Assembly (NCBI RefSeq): GCF_900765565.1
Contig: NZ_CAAFRZ010000029.1
Span: 1-5,632, forward strand
Direction of reading: 5' to 3'
Origin: an uncultured Dialister sp.
GTDB lineage: Bacteria; Bacillota; Negativicutes; Veillonellales; Dialisteraceae
DNA length: 5,632 nucleotides
Part shown: in pieces, positions 1 to 5,612 of the stretch
How the letters are laid out: the number at the start of each line of letters is the position of its first letter
Position numbering within the stretch: the first letter of the stretch is position 1
Notes under the pieces: model-generated
Told to the model about the DNA's origin: nothing
The model's input: the letters and a program-made list of their open reading frames with translations, nothing else
Databases searched by the model: none
Position numbers and translations under genes: made by a program

Positions 1-3
1 CTT

Positions 4-25
4 GGGCATCCTCTGCAGGATGCCC
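4..25. repeat. Perfect 9-bp hairpin
   Basis: GGGCATCCT (4-12) and AGGATGCCC (17-25) are exact reverse complements around a CTGC loop. No T-run follows on either strand, so it does not look like an intrinsic terminator. It contains GCATCCTCTGC (6-16), which also begins the 81-bp right block of the repeat units on the other side of the operon (5531-5541). It is therefore probably a diverged relative of that repeat family. Confidence 0.75.
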
Positions 26-40
26 ACAGAGGACCCTCGA

Positions 41-99
41 GCCGGGCCCAAGTTGGTGCCTTTACTGCACACTAAGGCACCTTCCTTTCGGGGCCCGGC
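41..99. repeat. Nested long hairpin (REP-like element)
   Basis: GCCGGGCCC (41-49) pairs perfectly with GGGCCCGGC (91-99). Inside it GGTGCCTT (55-62) pairs perfectly with AAGGCACC (74-81) around an 11-nt loop. The two stems are separated by unpaired 5- and 9-nt arms. A further small hairpin, CGCC-GTA-GGCG (105-115), follows. A series of hairpins in non-coding DNA suggests a REP or MITE-like intergenic element. A structured RNA is possible, but I recognise no known class (not 6S RNA, tmRNA, SRP RNA or RNase P RNA by eye). Confidence 0.65.
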
Positions 100-150
100 G
101 GTGGCGCCGTAGGCGACAGAGGTTAGCTGATGGGTGCGCCGCAGGCTAAT

Positions 151-180
151 CACCTCGATCTCGGCCTCGACCTCGATCTC
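151..180 (-). repeat. GAGNNN hexamer array, left copy
   Basis: Read on the minus strand from 180 down, the sequence is five hexamers: GAGATC, GAGGTC, GAGGCC, GAGATC, GAGGTG. It lies about 70 bases past the mutS2 stop, so it would fall in the 3' trailer of the operon transcript. A related array sits on the opposite strand at 5048-5071, upstream of the operon. CCTCGATCTC (153-162 and 171-180, plus strand) is an exact reverse complement of GAGATCGAGG at 5060-5069. No function is known to me. Confidence 0.7.
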
Positions 181-208
181 ATTTAGACAGAGGGATTCTG
201 ACGGGCTT

Positions 209-221
209 GCGGCAAAGCCGC
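209..221 (-). other. Small GC hairpin downstream of mutS2
   Basis: GCGGC (209-213) and GCCGC (217-221) form a 5-bp stem with a 3-nt loop, about 30 bases past the mutS2 stop. On the transcribed strand the stem is followed by AAGCCCGTCAG, with no T-run, so it is a poor intrinsic terminator. The string GCAAAGCCGC (212-221) recurs exactly at 5484-5493 in the second repeat unit. It is therefore more likely repeat debris than a dedicated terminator. Confidence 0.4.
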
Positions 222-232
222 GTGGCCGGGGC

Positions 233-246
233 CTCAACTCTCAACT
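233..246 (-). repeat. Two tandem AGTTGAG heptads
   Basis: On the plus strand CTCAACT occurs twice in a row (233-239, 240-246), starting only a few bases past the mutS2 stop codon. On the transcribed strand this reads AGTTGAG AGTTGAG. It is another GAG-rich short tandem repeat like the hexamer array farther downstream. A similar doubled heptad, TGAGGAG, lies at 5095-5108 on the other strand. Confidence 0.6.
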
Positions 247-252
247 CTTTAT

Positions 253-2607
253 TCAGAAGTACACTTCCGTCACGCCGGCTCCTCCGTTGGCGGGGTCTGC
301 TTCGTGGAATTCGGTGACGAAGTTCAGGGTGCGCAGGTAGTCCTGTACTCCCCGCCGGAGGCTGCCGGTGCCTTTGCCGTGGATGATGCGGACCGGGGAG
401 ACGCCGGCCATGAAGCATTCGTTCAGGAACCGGTCCACTTCCGGGATGGCCTCGTCCACCGTTTTCCCGATGATATTGAGTTCCGTATGGACGGCGGTCA
501 CAGAGCGGGTCATGGGCGCCTTTTTATGGGCATAGGGGTTCTTGAATGTTTCTTTCTTCGGTTTCACCGCTTTGAAGAGGTGGTCCGGCGTCACTTTCAC
601 CTGGATGAGTCCGCAGCGGACGGTGACCTGATTCCGGCTCACGCTGACGATGGATCCTTCGCTTTCGATGGTGTCGATGTAGACCCAGGTGCCTTTCTTG
701 ATATCTTCCTTCGGCAGCGGGTCCCGCCGGTTTTCTTTGCCCGGCACAGCAATGCCGTTCACCCGGCCCCGGACTTCGGAGATCTTGTCTCCCAGTTTTT
801 CCCTGGACAGGGCGCTGGCACTCTTTTTCAGGTCTTTGATGATGGATTCCGACTGCACCCGGAGGTCCCGTTTCATGGATTCCGCTTCTTCCCGGGCTTT
901 TTCGAGGATACTGTCTTTCCGCTGATAGAATTCATCCCGGGCGGACTCGAGCTGGTTCTTCAGCTGTTCCGCCTGGGTGAGGGTCTTCATGGTTTCCTCT
1001 TTTTCTTTGGCGATTTCCCGGCTCTGCCGGTTCAGCCGTTCCATGACTTCGTCCATGTTATGGAGGGGCGATTCGTTCTTCAGCTGGATGGCCCGGCCCA
1101 GGATGACGTCGGGCATGCCGAAGCGGCGGCAGATGTTGAAGGCGTTGCTGTTTCCCGCTACGCCGATGATGAGGCGGTACGTGGGGGCCAGTGTCTTTTC
1201 ATCAAATTCCACGAAGGCATTCTGGATGCCCCGGGTTTCATAGGCCAGTTTCTTCATTTCGCTGAAATGGGAGGTAATGATGGCAGGAGCCCCCTTCATC
1301 TGGAGGTATTCCGTCACCGACTGGGCCAGGGCCGCCCCTTCTACGGGGTCCGTACCGGATCCCAGTTCGTCCAGCAGCACCAGGTCCTTCTCTCCCACCG
1401 TGGGCAGGAAGGAAACGAGCTGGGTAATATAGCTGGAGAAGGTGGACAGGTTGTCCTGGATGCTCTGCTCATCGCCGATGATGGCATAAATATGGTCGTA
1501 CACCGGAAGGGAGGAGCCATCGGCCGCCGGAATGAAGAGGCCCGACTGGTTCATGAGGGAAAGGAGGCCCGCCGTCTTGATGGCAATGGTTTTGCCGCCG
1601 GCGTTGGAGCCGGTGATGATGAGGATGTTAAATGTCTTTCCCAGGGTCATGGATACCGGAACCACCTTGTCTTCCGGAATCAGGGGGTGCCTGGCTTTCC
1701 GGAGGTCCAGCACCTGCCCCTTAGAGCGGACGGCTTTCACGGCCTTCATGGAAAGGGCAAGCCGGGCCCGGGCGAAGATGAATTCCAGTTCCGTAGCCAG
1801 GTGGCAGTTGTTCCTCGTCACTTCCACGGTCTTCTTCACTTCTTCCGTGAGGTCCCGGAGGATTTCCTGGATTTCCTGCTTTTCCGCCGCCGTCATTTCG
1901 GCCAGGTCATTGTTCAGTTCCACGGATACCATGGGTTCCATGAACAGGGTCTGCCCCGTGGAGGACCGGTCATGGACGATGCCGGAAAATTTATACCGGT
2001 ACTCTTCCTTCACCGGCACCACGTAGCGGCCGTTCCGCTGGGTGATGATGGCATCCTGCAGGTAAGGGGCCATGTCCTTGTCCTGGAGGATGTGCTGGAA
2101 GGACCGGCGGATGCGGGACTTCACAGTCTCCTTCTGGGTCCGGATGCGGGAGAGCTTCAAAGAGGCACTGTCCTTCACTTCCCCGTGGTCGTCAAAGACC
2201 CGGTGAATCCGGTCGATGAGGCTGTCCTGGGGCACAATGAGGGCGGAGAGCTCTTCCAGTACCGGGTACATGAGGTGCTTTTCCCCTTCGAAGTAGTGGT
2301 GCATCTTCTTGTAGGTGTCCAGGGAGTTCGCCAGGTCCAGGAATTCCCTGGCCGAAAGGGTGCTGTCCTTTTCCGCCTTCTTCAGAAGGGGCCGGATGTC
2401 GTAGGTCTCCCCCAGGGGCGTGGTGATTTCCTTTTCCAGGAGCACCGAAGCTTCATCGGTTTCTTCAAGGCTCTTTTCCACCACCTCCGGCACATAGGAG
2501 GGCGTCAGGTGGAGGGCCCGTTCCTTCGAGAGCGTGGAGGGCGAAAGGTCCGCCAGTTTTTCCCGAATCTTATCAAATTCCAGTATTTCCAGTATATCTT
2601 TTTCCAT
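253..2607 (-). CDS. mutS2: MutS2: ATPase with C-terminal Smr domain
   Basis: MutS2 family protein of 784 aa, the usual length. Relatives bind branched DNA and limit recombination (Helicobacter, Thermus), or split collided ribosomes in the cytoplasm (Bacillus subtilis). Visible order: N-terminal core and lever (1-300) with a conserved clamp stretch (193-225, GRYVVPVK...STGQTLFMEP); ATPase (305-510) with Walker A GSNAGGKT (333-340), STFSSY segment (388-393), Walker B LLDELGSGTD (411-420) and H-loop TSHFSE (445-450); Glu/Lys-rich coiled coil (520-600); KOW-like barrel (636-680); Smr domain (705-784) with HGKGTG (743-748). Oddities: Walker A has Ser and Ala where GPNTGGKT is usual, and the Smr LDLRG motif reads LNIIG (710-714), so nuclease activity may be weak. 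The stop is TGA at 255-253. The ATG start overlaps the U32 stop and follows AGAGGAG at 7-nt spacing, so it is expected to be co-translated with that gene. Identity is certain; which role it plays here is inferred. Confidence 0.97.
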   Translation of the reverse strand: MEKDILEILEFDKIREKLADLSPSTLSKERALHLTPSYVPEVVEKSLEETDEASVLLEKEITTPLGETYDIRPLLKKAEKDSTLSAREFLDLANSLDTYKKMHHYFEGEKHLMYPVLEELSALIVPQDSLIDRIHRVFDDHGEVKDSASLKLSRIRTQKETVKSRIRRSFQHILQDKDMAPYLQDAIITQRNGRYVVPVKEEYRYKFSGIVHDRSSTGQTLFMEPMVSVELNNDLAEMTAAEKQEIQEILRDLTEEVKKTVEVTRNNCHLATELEFIFARARLALSMKAVKAVRSKGQVLDLRKARHPLIPEDKVVPVSMTLGKTFNILIITGSNAGGKTIAIKTAGLLSLMNQSGLFIPAADGSSLPVYDHIYAIIGDEQSIQDNLSTFSSYITQLVSFLPTVGEKDLVLLDELGSGTDPVEGAALAQSVTEYLQMKGAPAIITSHFSEMKKLAYETRGIQNAFVEFDEKTLAPTYRLIIGVAGNSNAFNICRRFGMPDVILGRAIQLKNESPLHNMDEVMERLNRQSREIAKEKEETMKTLTQAEQLKNQLESARDEFYQRKDSILEKAREEAESMKRDLRVQSESIIKDLKKSASALSREKLGDKISEVRGRVNGIAVPGKENRRDPLPKEDIKKGTWVYIDTIESEGSIVSVSRNQVTVRCGLIQVKVTPDHLFKAVKPKKETFKNPYAHKKAPMTRSVTAVHTELNIIGKTVDEAIPEVDRFLNECFMAGVSPVRIIHGKGTGSLRRGVQDYLRTLNFVTEFHEADPANGGAGVTEVYF

Positions 2608-5021
2608 TACATGACTCCTCTGAAGAAGTGGCCCCTCGTCACGTCCCGTTCTTCGTCCGGTGAGGGCGCCGGCGTTCTGCCTTCCAGTATGTCTATCGTT
2701 TCACGAACCAGGGGTTCTATATTTCTATCTTCGCTGCGCAGGTCCATGACGAGCCCCGTGAGGCCACTCTTCACAAGGCGGTCCATATAGGGCAGCATGG
2801 AAAGGACGCTGCTGTTTAAAATGTGCATGTGGCACCATTCATCGGTCCTTACAGGGAAACGGCGTCCCTTTTCGTCTTCCAGGAAATAGCGGCGCTCCAT
2901 GCAGTAACCGGGGCAGTGGTTCTTGTCCACCTCTCCCATGGCGGCGTTGATGGCGCAGTATTCGGACACCATCATCTCCGTGCGGCCGTATACAAGGGCC
3001 CACAGGGGAATGGAGGATGTCCTCGCCATGTCCCGGATCTGGGGCAGCGTGGCCTCTTCGGACACCATGGCGCCGCTGATACCCCAGCTTTCCACTTCAT
3101 GGATAGCGGGGCTGTTGAACAGGTTGAAGGAGGTACCGGCGATAAGGGGAATAGAAATCCCCTTTTCTTTGAGCACTTCCAGCACCCCCGGATATTCCGC
3201 CATAAGGCCGTCGGGGCGAAGGGCTGCCAGTTCTTCGATAATCCGGTCTTCCTTCTCCCGGTTCTTTTCCCGTACCACCCGGGGCAGGGCGAAATAAAGG
3301 GCGCATCCCTTTTCTCCGGCAAAGGACAGGGCTTTTTCGTAGTCCCCCTTCCGGAGAGGCCGGTGGTCGTAGGATTCGCCGCCGAAGATAAAGGACCGGG
3401 CGCCGCCATTGTATCCCTCTTCCATCTGGGAGAGGGTATTGGTACGGACGATGATATGGGCCTTTCCCCCATCCGGGAGCCGGGCCTTCGTGAAGGGATG
3501 GAATGTAACCTTACCTTGGGCCGGGATGACTGCTTCCTCCCCCTCCGCCCGAAGGGCCGTCATCTTCTCCACCGCTTCCTGGCGCATATGGTTCAGGAGG
3601 CTCTTGGGCACCATGCAGCCCTCATTTCGGATGTCCGCTGAAGCCAGGGCGTACCAGGTATTTCCCAGGCGGGCGAGCTGCTTTCTGATATCCTCCTCCG
3701 AGGTCACCCGGGATTCTGCCTTTTCCGCCACATACTCCGAGGAGAGGGAAACTTCATGATCTTCATCGTCCCCTACGGTAAGGGCGAGGGGCTTTCCGGG
3801 TACTGCACGGAACCGGACATGGAGGGGAATCTTGTGGCCCAGGTCCTTCATGGAAAGGGGACGCTCCTCCTTTTCCATGACCCAGTACACATGGCCCCTC
3901 TCTTCGGGCCGCTCTTTCCAGAAAACTTTATAGGACCCATCCCTTTGTTTCTTCACATCGGAAGCAGGAACAAAGGCCATGGTTTTCTTCTTCGTGTCAT
4001 AGGAAAGACCGGCCACTTTTCCTTCCGGAAGGGGGAAGGACGGACGGAACAGAAAGAAGGACCCCCGTACGCTGTCCACTTCCCCGGCGTCCACGCCGTG
4101 ATTTCCCGGAGCCAGGGCGGTAATCATATGGCCGCCGATGTGGTCATCCAGATAATAGGACGCGTAGCCCCGGTTGAATTCCTTTTCCAGGGAAAGAACC
4201 AGGGGTTCTGTATCCATGGACACTCCCGCCTCAGCGGCGTTGATGGCCTTCCGATAGAGGGATACCGTATTGTACACGTATTCCGGGCTCTTCATGCGGC
4301 CTTCCACCTTCAGGGACGTAACGCCGGCCTTGAGGAAATCGGAAATACGGCGGATACCGATCATATCCTTCAGGGAAAGGATGTAATCCCCCTTGTGGTT
4401 CCAAACTTTATGATTCTCATCCACCAGGTGGTAAGGCATGCGGCAGGGCTGGGCACAGGCGCCCCGGTTGCCGCTGCGGCCGCCGATAAAGCTGGACATG
4501 AGGCACTGGCCGGAGTAGCACACGCAGAGGGCCCCATGGACGAAGACTTCGATTTCTACCCTCGCCTTGTCCACAATATTTTTGATTTCCGGCAGCGACA
4601 GTTCCCTGGACAGCACCACCCGCTGGAAGCCCTGGGACTTCATGAACAGGGCGCCGTCCAGGTTGGAAATGGTCATCTGGGTGCTGGCATGGAGAGGAAT
4701 GGACGGCGCCAGCTGCCGCACGAGGGACACGACACCGAAATCCTGCAGGAGGAGACCATCGATGGGAAGAGACTCCAGGAAAGACAGGTATTCCCGGAGG
4801 GCCCCCATTTCCACGTCACCGATGAGGGTATTCAGGGTCACGTACACCGCCGCCCCGTGGAGATGGGCTTCCCGGACGGCATCTTTCAGTTCGTCATTAG
4901 AGAAATTCCCCGCAAACTTCCGGGCACTGAAGAGCTTGCCTCCAAGGTAAACCGCATCAGCCCCAGCGTCCAGGGCCGCTCTCAAATGAATCGGTGATCC
5001 GGCGGGTGCCAGTAATTCCAT
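2607..5021 (-). CDS. Long U32-family protein, RlhA/TrhP-like
   Basis: Peptidase U32 family, 804 aa, with the collagenase-like DUF3656 layout. Characterised members (RlhA, TrhP, UbiU/UbiV) are iron-sulfur proteins that hydroxylate 23S rRNA, tRNA U34 or ubiquinone precursors, with prephenate as the oxygen-linked cofactor source in the RNA cases; protease activity is doubtful. The first TIM-like barrel (1-265) opens with MELLAPAGS, the family's normal N terminus, and carries the full U32 signature at 158-176 (E158, F160, G163, C166, G171, C173, S176). C166, C173, C189 and C193 are likely cluster ligands. A DUF3656-like middle follows (about 380-500). The C-terminal half (520-780) is a diverged second copy of the barrel; see findings. 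No signal peptide or membrane segment, so cytoplasmic. First gene of a pair with mutS2, overlapping it by one base. Length and layout favour RlhA-like rRNA hydroxylation over TrhP (about 450 aa), but the substrate is not proven, so no symbol is given. Confidence 0.95.
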   Translation of the reverse strand: MELLAPAGSPIHLRAALDAGADAVYLGGKLFSARKFAGNFSNDELKDAVREAHLHGAAVYVTLNTLIGDVEMGALREYLSFLESLPIDGLLLQDFGVVSLVRQLAPSIPLHASTQMTISNLDGALFMKSQGFQRVVLSRELSLPEIKNIVDKARVEIEVFVHGALCVCYSGQCLMSSFIGGRSGNRGACAQPCRMPYHLVDENHKVWNHKGDYILSLKDMIGIRRISDFLKAGVTSLKVEGRMKSPEYVYNTVSLYRKAINAAEAGVSMDTEPLVLSLEKEFNRGYASYYLDDHIGGHMITALAPGNHGVDAGEVDSVRGSFFLFRPSFPLPEGKVAGLSYDTKKKTMAFVPASDVKKQRDGSYKVFWKERPEERGHVYWVMEKEERPLSMKDLGHKIPLHVRFRAVPGKPLALTVGDDEDHEVSLSSEYVAEKAESRVTSEEDIRKQLARLGNTWYALASADIRNEGCMVPKSLLNHMRQEAVEKMTALRAEGEEAVIPAQGKVTFHPFTKARLPDGGKAHIIVRTNTLSQMEEGYNGGARSFIFGGESYDHRPLRKGDYEKALSFAGEKGCALYFALPRVVREKNREKEDRIIEELAALRPDGLMAEYPGVLEVLKEKGISIPLIAGTSFNLFNSPAIHEVESWGISGAMVSEEATLPQIRDMARTSSIPLWALVYGRTEMMVSEYCAINAAMGEVDKNHCPGYCMERRYFLEDEKGRRFPVRTDEWCHMHILNSSVLSMLPYMDRLVKSGLTGLVMDLRSEDRNIEPLVRETIDILEGRTPAPSPDEERDVTRGHFFRGVM
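2615..2621 (-). promoter_or_regulatory. mutS2 ribosome binding site
   Basis: AGAGGAG on the minus strand lies 7 nt before the mutS2 ATG and sits inside the last codons of the U32 gene. Together with the TAATG overlap (2609-2605), this fixes the mutS2 start. It suggests termination-reinitiation coupling, so the two proteins are made in linked amounts. Confidence 0.8.
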
Positions 5022-5026
5022 GATGT

Positions 5027-5033
5027 ACCTCCT
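5027..5033 (-). promoter_or_regulatory. Strong ribosome binding site of the U32 gene
   Basis: AGGAGGT on the minus strand, 5 nt before the ATG (5021-5019), is a near-perfect Shine-Dalgarno sequence. It supports this ATG, which also gives the family's conserved N terminus with no extra residues. Confidence 0.9.
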
Positions 5034-5047
5034 GTAGGAAAAAGATT

Positions 5048-5071
5048 GAGATCGAGACTGAGATCGAGGGG
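5048..5071 (+). repeat. GAGNNN hexamer array, right copy
   Basis: Four hexamers on the plus strand: GAGATC, GAGACT, GAGATC, GAGGGG. The array lies in the presumed 5' leader of the operon, 15 bases upstream of the ribosome binding site. It is inverted relative to the array at 151-180, with a 10-bp exact inverted match (5060-5069 to 153-162 and 171-180). Confidence 0.7.
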
Positions 5072-5073
5072 AT

Positions 5074-5088
5074 AGGGCCGAAAGCCCT
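5074..5088. repeat. Short leader hairpin
   Basis: AGGGC (5074-5078) and GCCCT (5084-5088) form a 5-bp stem with a CGAAA loop. On the transcribed minus strand the T-run (TTTTTC) comes before the stem, not after it, so it is not a terminator for the operon. It would be a small hairpin in the U32 mRNA leader. Two tandem TGAGGAG heptads (5095-5108, plus strand) lie just beyond it. Confidence 0.45.
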
Positions 5089-5114
5089 GAAAAATGAGGA
5101 GTGAGGAGTGGTGG

Positions 5115-5143
5115 TGCGCCGCGTCAGAAATAATGGCGGCGCA
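5115..5143. repeat. 8-bp GC-rich inverted repeat
   Basis: TGCGCCGC (5115-5122) pairs exactly with GCGGCGCA (5136-5143) around a 13-nt AT-rich loop. GGTGCGCCGC (5113-5122) also occurs at 133-142 in the left flank. No T-run follows on either strand. It is possibly part of the same family of intergenic repeats, or a leader stem just downstream of the putative promoter. Confidence 0.5.
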
Positions 5144-5145
5144 AG

Positions 5146-5151
5146 TTTATA
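5146..5151 (-). promoter_or_regulatory. Possible -10 box of the U32-mutS2 operon
   Basis: TATAAA on the minus strand, inside the only clearly AT-rich patch (5143-5159) upstream of the operon. It would give a leader of roughly 120 nt. No good TTGACA-like -35 hexamer is seen at 16-19 nt spacing, so the call is weak. Transcription could instead enter from a gene beyond the right edge. Confidence 0.22.
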
Positions 5152-5186
5152 TTTTGCTTACCGCTATCCGCTGACAGCTTACCGGG

Positions 5187-5198
5187 AAGCAGCTGCTT
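5187..5198. repeat. 12-bp perfect palindrome
   Basis: AAGCAGCTGCTT reads the same on both strands. It lies about 35 bases upstream of the possible -10 box on the operon strand, where an activator site could sit. GCTTACCG occurs on its left at 5156-5163 and 5177-5184, and GCGTCAGAAA occurs at 5121-5130 and 5200-5209. No known regulator motif is recognised. It could be a binding site or chance. Confidence 0.3.
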
Positions 5199-5251
5199 TG
5201 CGTCAGAAAATCAGCGAAACAGAAATCGGCTCCAGGTAAGGCATTTCCCAT

Positions 5252-5397
5252 CATGCAACCCCTTAGAGAAGGGGCGCCAAAGCCGTATACAGCGAAATGT
5301 GATAAACCAACAGCCACATCCTCTGCTTCGCAGATTCCGCCTCTCCGAGGCGGATCCATCCCAGCCCTTTGGGCTGCCCCCTTCTCTAAGGGGGCAC
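5252..5397 (+). repeat. Composite hairpin repeat, unit 1
   Basis: Left arm (5252-5285) has hairpin CCCCTT-AGAG-AAGGGG (5259-5274). A spacer of about 30 nt follows, then an 81-bp right block (5317-5397) with four hairpins in a row: TCTGC/GCAGA (5322-5334), TCCGCCTC/GAGGCGGA (5336-5354), AGCCC/GGGCT (5363-5375) and GCCCCCTT/AAGGGGGC (5376-5395). The left hairpin is an exact 16-bp inverted match to the last one (5378-5393), so the unit has MITE-like terminal inverted repeats. It encodes no protein. No target-site duplication is obvious. Confidence 0.8.
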
Positions 5398-5456
5398 TGG
5401 TTAACGAATAGGGTCACTGGAATGTAATTACCAATCCATGTGAGACAACCCCTGCC

Positions 5457-5612
5457 CATGCAGGCCCTTGGAGAAGGGCCGCAGCAAAGCCGCAGGATGG
5501 ATTGCCGTAACCGTTAACGACTATAAAGACGCATCCTCTGCTTCGCAGAACCCGCCTCTCCGAAGCGGATTCATCCCCGCCCTTTGGGCTGCCCCCTTCT
5601 CCAAGGGGGCAC
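5457..5612 (+). repeat. Composite hairpin repeat, unit 2
   Basis: Second copy of the unit at 5252-5397, same orientation, offset 205-215 bases. The right block (5532-5612) matches unit 1 at 75 of 81 positions without gaps. The left arm (5457-5492) matches with five substitutions and one 2-base insertion. The spacer between arms (about 38 nt) is unrelated to that of unit 1. Two of the four right-block hairpins are slightly damaged (a C/A mismatch in CCGCCTC/GAAGCGG and a lost outer pair around CCC-TTT-GGG). The terminal 8-bp hairpin (5591-5610) is intact. Confidence 0.8.

Noticed and set aside
180..252. Intrinsic terminator after mutS2
   Set aside because: The only stem (209-221) is 5 bp and lacks a following T-run on the transcribed strand, and the larger hairpins at 4-99 also lack T-runs. 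Termination may be Rho-dependent or lie beyond the left edge.
134..340. 68-codon plus-strand open frame
   Set aside because: It runs through the GAGNNN array and into the 3' end of mutS2. Its Ser/Arg-rich start is a translation of the hexamer repeat.
304..2790. 828-codon open frame on the plus strand, antisense to mutS2
   Set aside because: Its codons line up exactly with mutS2 codons in reverse, so it stays open simply because mutS2 avoids TTA, CTA and TCA codons. The protein is Phe/Gly/His/Val-rich with no recognisable domain, and mutS2 is unambiguous.
2823..4997. Long plus-strand open frames (272 and 413 codons) antisense to the U32 gene
   Set aside because: They have the same codon-aligned antisense phase and result from the same scarcity of TTA, CTA and TCA codons in the real gene. 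No ribosome binding site or domain supports them.
5095..5111. CTCCTCACTCCTCA in the U32 leader as a sequence masking the ribosome binding site
   Set aside because: Pairing with AGGAGG reaches only about 5 bp and is better explained as part of the GAG-rich repeat. There is no alternative structure that would make a convincing switch.
5147..5459. Two small minus-strand open frames of 70 and 82 codons upstream of the operon
   Set aside because: They overlap each other and the repeat unit, have no convincing ribosome binding site, and the translations reflect hairpin sequence rather than a protein.
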